NCBI GenBank assembly: GCA_045110315.1
Contig: JBGCFY010000132.1
Location: 1 to 28,446 of the forward strand
Reading direction: 5' to 3'
Length of the DNA: 28,446 nt
DNA from: CALFBG01 sp045110315
GTDB taxonomy: Bacteria; Bacteroidota; Bacteroidia; Chitinophagales; Saprospiraceae
Shown: one piece after another, positions 23,464 through 28,446 of the stretch
How the letters are laid out: each line of letters begins with the position of its first letter
Numbering within the stretch: the stretch's first letter is position 1
The notes under the pieces: model-generated
Databases searched by the model: none
What the model saw: only the letters and a program-made list of their open reading frames with translations
Told to the model about the DNA's origin: nothing
Made by a program: the position numbers and the translations under genes

Positions 23464-25794
23464 ATGAGAATCTTATCTTTCATGATTTTCTATACTTTGC
23501 TTTTGAGTTCGATTAGGTCGCAACCCGAACCTTGCAACCCTGATGCGATGACCTCTACTTGTTTAGAAGCTTGTGTAGTTTGTGATATTGATGGATTTAC
23601 AGGAAGAAATGATTTGACAATTGAAGGGCAAACCTTCTCGGGGTTCTGTACCACGATATTTCATAATATGTCTTACATCGCCTTCATTGCGGGAACGGAG
23701 AACCTGACGTTAAACGTGTCGGTGAGCAATTGTACCATTGGAAAAGGAATTGAAGTAGGTATCTTTGAGAGTTTGGATTGTCAAAATTTCACACCCGTTA
23801 CCGACTGTAATACGGATGTTCCAGCTAATGGGAATGCTAGCTTTACGAATATTGTTCCTTTGGTCATTGGGCAGCATTACTATTTGATTATGGATGGTTC
23901 GATGGGCGATATTTGCGACTGGACTTTTACTGTAATTAGTGGCAGTACGCTCGTTGGTGACTTAACCAGCTCTGGCCCAATCGACGGACCAGAAGAACGC
24001 TGTCCAGAATTACTAACAACTTATACTACTACCGCAACGGTGGGCGCTACTTTTTTTGATTGGACTTTAAACGGTGTCCCACAAAATAGCGATACACCCG
24101 AAATTGAACTTAGTTTTCCAACGGAGGGAAGTTATGAACTTTGTGTAACGGCTTCCAATGTTTGCGATGAGGCACCACCGTCTTGTATGATGATTGAAGT
24201 AGCGAATCCCGTGCCTACGGATTTGGTAGAAACACTTTGTGCCGACGAGTGTATTAGTGTAGCTGGAGAGACAGTCTGTGCGTCTGGTTTGTACGAATAC
24301 GTGATTCCATTGCCTAATGGTTGCGACAGTACGATTTTTTTGGATTTGTTGGTTTTATCCGAAATAGCTTCCTTTATAGAAATTAATCTTTGCCTTGGCG
24401 AAAGCTTTACGATTGGCAATACCGCTTATTCCACTACCGGTGTTTTTGTGGAAACTATTGTCAATGCCCTAGGGTGCGACAGTACCGTGACGTTGGATTT
24501 GACGATGATTGATTGCGAGCTCATTGGTACGATTGAGGCTACTACCCCTATCTGCCATGGAGATGAAAATGGGAGCCTAGTTTTTTCAGTACAAAATGGA
24601 ATAGTACCTTTTACCTACGAATGGAATAACATTAGTGCGACCACAATTAGCGGCTCCGGTAGCACCAATTTATTAACGGATATTTTAGTTGAGAATCTCC
24701 CCGCGGGTATTTATGAAATTAATATCAGCGATAGTTTTGGGGAAGACCTTGTATTTATTCAGGAGGTGTTAGATCCGCCAGTTTTGATGGTAAACGTTGA
24801 TGCAACGGATTACAACGGATATAACTTGAGTTGCTATGAAGCCCAAGATGGAACTGCCTCCGTTGTTGAAAATGGTGGAGTGCCTCCTTATACTAGGCTG
24901 TGGAATACTAGCGAAACACAGCCGACAATCTCTAACTTATCTGTGGGATTTTATGAAGTGACGGTAACGGATGAAAATGGTTGCACCGCTTCGGCGAGCG
25001 TAGATTTGACGGAGCCAGCCTCATTAGCATTTAGTACAAATTATATCGATCCGAATTGCGATGGTCCTGAGACGGGAATGATTCAACTGGAAACTATTTT
25101 TGGAGGAACACCACCGTACACTTATGCTTTAAACCAAAGTCCGTACAGTCTGGTAGCAAATTTTGAAAACCTTGGTGCTGGAACTTATAATTATTCCGTT
25201 GTAGATGCAAATGGATGTTCGGCAGATACAAGTGACAATTTATTAGCACTAGATATTCCGATACTTTTCATGGAAGAGGATCAAGAAATAGATTTGGGAG
25301 AGAATGTTTTGATTGAAGCACAAACGAATAATACTTCCCTGATTGATATCCGTTGGACCAATTATAATAACTCCTTAGACTGCGATAGTTGTTTGGCAAC
25401 GTATGCTGCACCCGTAAATAGTACCGAATATATTTTAACAGTTACTTCTATTGACAATTGTGCGATCAGCGATACAATTTTAGTAAAAGTAAATAAGGTA
25501 CGAGATGTCTATATTCCAAATGCATTTTCTCCAGATGGTGATGGTGTCAACGATTACTTTTTTATCAATGCGAATAGGTCTGTTGCTAGAATTAAAACCT
25601 TCAAAGTATTTAATCGTTGGGGCGCATTGATGTACGAAGCAACAGATTTGTCTCCCAATCAATCATCTACGGGCTGGGATGGAACGTTTAAAGGTAAACC
25701 AATGAATACGGGCGTTTATGTCTGGATGGCAGAAATTGAATATTTGGACGGAGAAATATCCTTACAAAGTGGGGACATAACTATTGTGAAATAA
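23464..25794 (+). CDS. Secreted T9SS substrate with SprB-like repeats and CHU_C domain
   Basis: From the ATG at 23464 the protein has 776 aa with a standard signal peptide (MRILSFMIFYTLLLSS, then a cut near SQPEP). The in-frame ATG at 23419 would add 15 residues and is less likely. A cysteine-rich N-terminal domain is followed by a PKD-like domain (ERCPELLTTY, SYELCVTASNVC), two short CDSTxxLDL modules, and three SprB-like repeats with the GxxPPYTxxW-type and GxYxVxVxDxNGC signatures. The C-terminus (IPNAFSPDGDGVNDYF, FNRWGALMYE, WDGTFKGKPMNTGVYVW) is the gliding-motility-associated CHU_C domain, used by the type IX secretion system for type B sorting. The protein should be exported to the surface or medium, probably as an adhesin or matrix protein. 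It probably shares a transcript with the CotH-family gene 66 nt downstream. Confidence 0.9.
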   Translation: MRILSFMIFYTLLLSSIRSQPEPCNPDAMTSTCLEACVVCDIDGFTGRNDLTIEGQTFSGFCTTIFHNMSYIAFIAGTENLTLNVSVSNCTIGKGIEVGIFESLDCQNFTPVTDCNTDVPANGNASFTNIVPLVIGQHYYLIMDGSMGDICDWTFTVISGSTLVGDLTSSGPIDGPEERCPELLTTYTTTATVGATFFDWTLNGVPQNSDTPEIELSFPTEGSYELCVTASNVCDEAPPSCMMIEVANPVPTDLVETLCADECISVAGETVCASGLYEYVIPLPNGCDSTIFLDLLVLSEIASFIEINLCLGESFTIGNTAYSTTGVFVETIVNALGCDSTVTLDLTMIDCELIGTIEATTPICHGDENGSLVFSVQNGIVPFTYEWNNISATTISGSGSTNLLTDILVENLPAGIYEINISDSFGEDLVFIQEVLDPPVLMVNVDATDYNGYNLSCYEAQDGTASVVENGGVPPYTRLWNTSETQPTISNLSVGFYEVTVTDENGCTASASVDLTEPASLAFSTNYIDPNCDGPETGMIQLETIFGGTPPYTYALNQSPYSLVANFENLGAGTYNYSVVDANGCSADTSDNLLALDIPILFMEEDQEIDLGENVLIEAQTNNTSLIDIRWTNYNNSLDCDSCLATYAAPVNSTEYILTVTSIDNCAISDTILVKVNKVRDVYIPNAFSPDGDGVNDYFFINANRSVARIKTFKVFNRWGALMYEATDLSPNQSSTGWDGTFKGKPMNTGVYVWMAEIEYLDGEISLQSGDITIVK

Positions 25795-25860
25795 TTTTTT
25801 AATTGCTTGAAGCTTCGAAAATATTTTGGGAGCTTTTATAATATCTAAATTCTATCATTC

Positions 25861-27243
25861 ATGAAGCGTATAATTTGTTCTTTTGTAATTTTTGCGGTCT
25901 TGATTCTTTCTGCTTGTAGTAAAGAGGAGTACGAAGCGTTTAACTTAGTCTTCGACGATACGGATTTTGAAACACCCGATTGGACGGAGGCGACTCATGC
26001 CAAAGGGGCAGAACCTGATTATCAGGAAGTTTTTAATGATTATGAGGTAAAAAGATTAGACTTTGTTATCTCGAAAGAACGATGGCAAGGTATGCTGGAT
26101 GATATGGAAAATACCTACGGCGAATTTGGTGCAGGAAGCGGCAGGCCGGGATTAATTGAAACGGAGGAAAACCCGATATTTGTACCAGGAGACGTTTATT
26201 ATCAAGGGAAGCAATGGTACAGAGTTGGGCTTCGATTCAAAGGTAATTCTAGTTTGCAAAGTAGTTGGCAAAGTGGCATTTTGAAACTCTCTTTCAAGAT
26301 GGATTTTGATGAGTTTGAAGACGAATACCCACAAATTGATAATCAACGTTTTTATGGATTTAAAAAGTTTAGTTTGAAAAACAACTATGCGGATGCTTCG
26401 ATGATGAGAGAGAAAGTAGGTAATGATATCTTTAGAAAGGCGGGCATCGCTTCGTCCCACGCTGCATTTTATACCTTGTACATTGATCATGGAGATGGAC
26501 CTGCCTATTTCGGATTATATACCTTGGTGGAAGAGGTAGACAATACGGTTATCAAAACCCAGTTTTCAAACGACGATGGAAATGTTTATAAACCCGATGG
26601 TACGGGCGCCTCTTTTGCTGCAGGAACATTCAGTCAAAGTGAATTTGAAAAGAAAACGAATGAAGACGAAGCGGATTGGAGTGATATCAAAAACTTATTT
26701 ACGGCGCTACACGCTGACACCAGAACAACAAACCCTTCCGTTTGGCGCAACGAGCTAGAAGCAGTTTTCGATACCGAAACTTTTTTAAAATACCTCGCGG
26801 TCAACACGACGATCCAAAACTGGGATACTTACGGCAGAATGACGCACAATTACTACCTCTACAATAACCCCGCAAATAATTTACTTACTTGGATTCCTTG
26901 GGATAATAACGAAGCATTCCAGACTGGAAAAAATGGTGGTTCGCTGGCTTTAGATTTTTCGGATTTATCTGCTAGCAGTTGGCCATTAATTGGTTATTTA
27001 TATGCCGATCCTGTGTATAGAGCAAGGTACGATGCTTTGTTGCTAGAAGTAATTAACGGACCTTTTAATCCTAATACGATGGCTGCCTTATACACCACTT
27101 ATGCTGCTTTAATAGAACCTTTTGCGACTACGGAAAGATCTTGTGCTACTTTTTTGAGTAGTCCGGCAAGTTTTCAGGTTGCGGTTGCTGCGTTGCGGAG
27201 TCATGTGGAGGCTCGGGGGATGGCGGTGGAAGGGTATTTGTAG
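25861..27243 (+). CDS. CotH-family lipoprotein
   Basis: This 460-aa protein has a lipoprotein signal peptide with lipobox LSAC (cysteine 19), so it should be anchored in the membrane facing the periplasm or surface. The body matches the CotH family, an atypical protein-kinase-like fold first known from Bacillus spore coats: RLDFVISKERWQ, VGLRFKGNSSLQ, YGFKKFSLKNNYADASMMRE (the family's Lys- and Asn-rich core), PAYFGLYTLVEEVD, and TWIPWDNNEAF near residues 345-355, where the Asp and Asn fit the metal-binding site. In Bacteroidota such proteins often sit beside surface or matrix proteins. Here the gene follows the CHU_C protein on the same strand, so phosphorylation or assembly of that or other extracellular proteins is a fair inference. 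A TTG/TATTTTG pair at 25803-25828 might be a weak internal promoter. Confidence 0.9.
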   Translation: MKRIICSFVIFAVLILSACSKEEYEAFNLVFDDTDFETPDWTEATHAKGAEPDYQEVFNDYEVKRLDFVISKERWQGMLDDMENTYGEFGAGSGRPGLIETEENPIFVPGDVYYQGKQWYRVGLRFKGNSSLQSSWQSGILKLSFKMDFDEFEDEYPQIDNQRFYGFKKFSLKNNYADASMMREKVGNDIFRKAGIASSHAAFYTLYIDHGDGPAYFGLYTLVEEVDNTVIKTQFSNDDGNVYKPDGTGASFAAGTFSQSEFEKKTNEDEADWSDIKNLFTALHADTRTTNPSVWRNELEAVFDTETFLKYLAVNTTIQNWDTYGRMTHNYYLYNNPANNLLTWIPWDNNEAFQTGKNGGSLALDFSDLSASSWPLIGYLYADPVYRARYDALLLEVINGPFNPNTMAALYTTYAALIEPFATTERSCATFLSSPASFQVAVAALRSHVEARGMAVEGYL

Positions 27244-27249
27244 GAGCGG

Positions 27250-27279
27250 TTTAGATGTTAAATACATCTAAATATTTTT
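27250..27279 (+). terminator. Intrinsic terminator after the CotH gene
   Basis: TTTAGATGT and ACATCTAAA form a perfect 9-bp stem around TAAAT, followed by TATTTTT. It lies 6 nt after the stop codon. Confidence 0.75.
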
Positions 27280-27392
27280 GTAAAAAATGGTTTTTCATGT
27301 TTTCATAATTGAAACTTTTAGACCGGGTGGAAGTAATTCTGCTTGGTTTTTTTGTTGGTATAAAAACAAAATGAGGAGGTGATAATAGTTAC

Positions 27393-27647
27393 TTGTGGGG
27401 CTTTTCACTACGAACCGATTCTCGGTATGTCAAAAAGGTTATGCACAAAGCGAGTATTACAGGATTGCAATCATCGGCAAAAGGCTTGCGTCATGATTTT
27501 GCGGTGTATGCCATATCCAGAGTACCCATAACTTTAGTTAAAAAATGGCTCGGTCATTCTAGATTGGAAACAACGGAAATATATCTTAATGTAATCGGTG
27601 TAGAAGAAAGGGAAAGGGCTAAAAAATTATGGGATGCTGAATGCTAA
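27393..27647 (+). pseudogene. C-terminal fragment of a tyrosine recombinase / integrase
   Basis: About 84 codons encode only the end of a phage/integron-type tyrosine recombinase. The catalytic R-H pair is present (GLRHDFAVYA, R33-H34), then the second histidine in KKWLGHSRLETTEIYLN (H55) and the nucleophile tyrosine (Y64), followed by the usual helical tail EERERAKKLWDA. The N-terminal core-binding domain, the first catalytic arginine and the beta-sheet lysine are missing. The reading frame is closed by a TGA at 27372, and no upstream remnant is visible in other frames. The fragment starts at best at a TTG. It is most likely a decayed leftover of an integrated element near the tRNA-Leu gene, and not active. 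Confidence 0.8.
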
Positions 27648-28041
27648 ATTGGACATTTCGTGTCTGTGTGGATAACGTCTCTATATATACAGCGTGGTTA
27701 TTGTTTTAACCATGACTGTTATATGCAGTTTTACCTATTAATTTTTTTTCTTTAAAACTTTTTATGTTTTCAGGAAACGTATCTTTCTTTTTTATCATTC
27801 CCTTTAACGGAAAATGACCATAACTTTTTAAATTCTTAACTTCTAGTAGTGTCATTATTTTGTTTTGATTATAGGTGAGATATCTCAAACGCCTGATCCC
27901 GTTTCATTTTACAGTGTTATAATAATTTAGAAATAGATAACAGCAATATAAAAACTTATAGACATGTGTCGTGAGGTATTAGACAAAGTGTAAAAAAAGC
28001 TGATTCTTGCATTGGAGATTATTGGTTAAAATGTCCAATTT
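27646..28041. repeat. 13-bp terminal-like inverted repeat pair
   Basis: AAATTGGACATTT (27646-27658) and its exact reverse complement AAATGTCCAATTT (28029-28041) flank 370 bp with no convincing gene. The left arm overlaps the stop codon of the recombinase fragment. This could be a MITE-like element or the ends of a lost insertion. No clear target duplication is seen beyond a possible TA. Confidence 0.45.
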
Positions 28042-28305
28042 TAAATCATGAATAAAAATTATGTGTCCGCTTCTCATAACAGAATCGTACAATCGAAGTA
28101 CAAAAGCAGTTTACAATCAAGGTGAATTGCTTTTTTCTTATCTGCTACAGTCCGACTTTCAATGGTAACTATGATAGCTAATGGAAGATAATTATTTTAG
28201 GAAAAAATAGGGATAGGGAATATTAAATTCAACATTTCAAATATTTTACCAAGTAAAACACCCCCCCCCAAATGTTATATCTATGTTGTACCTCGTTTCT
28301 TAAAA
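27659..28305. other. AT-rich non-coding region between recombinase fragment and tRNA
   Basis: No gene can be supported here. A 60-codon minus-strand frame at 27706-27888 has the look of chance AT-rich DNA. The stretch contains most of the inverted-repeat element and a C9 tract at 28261-28269 that stands out in its AT-rich surroundings. Confidence 0.5.
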
Positions 28306-28335
28306 CAAAAAAAGCCGAGTCGTAAAACTCGGCTT
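28306..28335 (-). terminator. Terminator of the tRNA-Leu gene
   Basis: AAGCCGAGT and ACTCGGCTT pair perfectly over 9 bp around a 6-nt loop. Read on the minus strand, the stem runs into seven Ts. It lies 22 nt beyond the tRNA 3' end. Confidence 0.8.
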
Positions 28336-28357
28336 AAGTGCTTGTTTGTCAAGCTAG

Positions 28358-28439
28358 TACCCCCGGGGGGAATCGAACCCCCACTCCCGAAGGAACTGGA
28401 TTTTGAATCCAGCGCGTCTACCAGTTCCGCCACAAGGGC
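28358..28439 (-). tRNA. tRNA-Leu(CAA)
   Basis: On the minus strand the sequence opens GCCCTTGTGGCGGAACTGG and folds as a class II tRNA with a long variable arm (CTTCGGGAG). The anticodon stem CTGGA/TCCAG holds the loop TTCAAAA with anticodon CAA, reading UUG leucine codons. The T arm is GGGGG-TTCGATT-CCCCC. The acceptor stem pairs GCCCTTG with CGGGGGT, using several G-T wobbles; the discriminator is A, and CCA is not encoded. tRNA-Leu genes are common integration sites, which fits the recombinase fragment about 700 bp away. Confidence 0.93.
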
Positions 28440-28446
28440 AAAGGTA

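Noticed and set aside
27706..27888. 60-codon minus-strand ORF
   Set aside because: It lies in AT-rich DNA with lysine-rich, low-information content, no family resemblance and no start signal.
28261..28269. C9 tract as a phase-variation switch
   Set aside because: No gene or promoter lies next to it that slippage could switch.

Overview
The window looks like a chromosomal stretch of a Bacteroidota bacterium, most likely of the Saprospiria/Saprospiraceae type. The evidence is a secreted protein ending in a CHU_C (type IX secretion, type B) sorting domain after SprB-like repeats, a consensus Bacteroidota promoter (TTTG / TAnnTTTG), AT-rich start regions without Shine-Dalgarno sequences, and moderate-to-low GC. 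The lineage call rests on these family traits only, not on a search.

Positions 1-19,815 hold one co-directional Tc (toxin complex / ABC toxin) locus. It opens with a TcA pore/translocation subunit whose 5' end lies outside the window (2-8155), and closes with a TcB-TcC fusion (12206-19738) carrying an RHS core and an unrecognised C-terminal effector of about 250 residues. A strong hairpin terminator follows at 19775. Inserted between these two are four unusual genes: a 564-aa protein (8223-9917), a small six-cysteine zinc-ribbon-like protein (10032-10604), and two tandem paralogues of the first protein's N-terminal half (10710-11387, 11440-12120). The three paralogues share an N-terminal domain with an invariant cysteine pattern ending in CYCCC. 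It runs directly into a domain I read as Hint-like (hedgehog/intein fold). The largest also carries what looks like an M48-like peptidase fold without HEXXH, plus an Ig-like tail. I know of no described Tc locus with such a Hint/cysteine cassette between TcA and TcB-C, and it is the best candidate here for an undescribed accessory system.

Positions 19,816-22,999 are ordinary chromosome with several small oddities: a lipoprotein/beta-barrel gene on the minus strand with a consensus promoter, a 27-codon ORF with five consecutive cysteine codons followed by a strong terminator, a RimK-like ATP-grasp ligase, and a DUF2834-type small membrane protein. The poly-Cys ORF, terminator and ATP-grasp gene are arranged like a cysteine-responsive attenuator or, alternatively, a tiny peptide gene beside a ligase. 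Related hairpins sharing AAGTAGTT sit at three gene borders.

Positions 23,000-27,280 hold a T9SS-exported repeat protein and a CotH-family lipoprotein, probably co-transcribed. Positions 27,281-28,446 are a decayed integration region: a C-terminal fragment of a tyrosine recombinase, a 13-bp inverted-repeat pair around about 370 bp with no convincing gene, a C9 tract, and a tRNA-Leu(CAA) on the minus strand with its own terminator.
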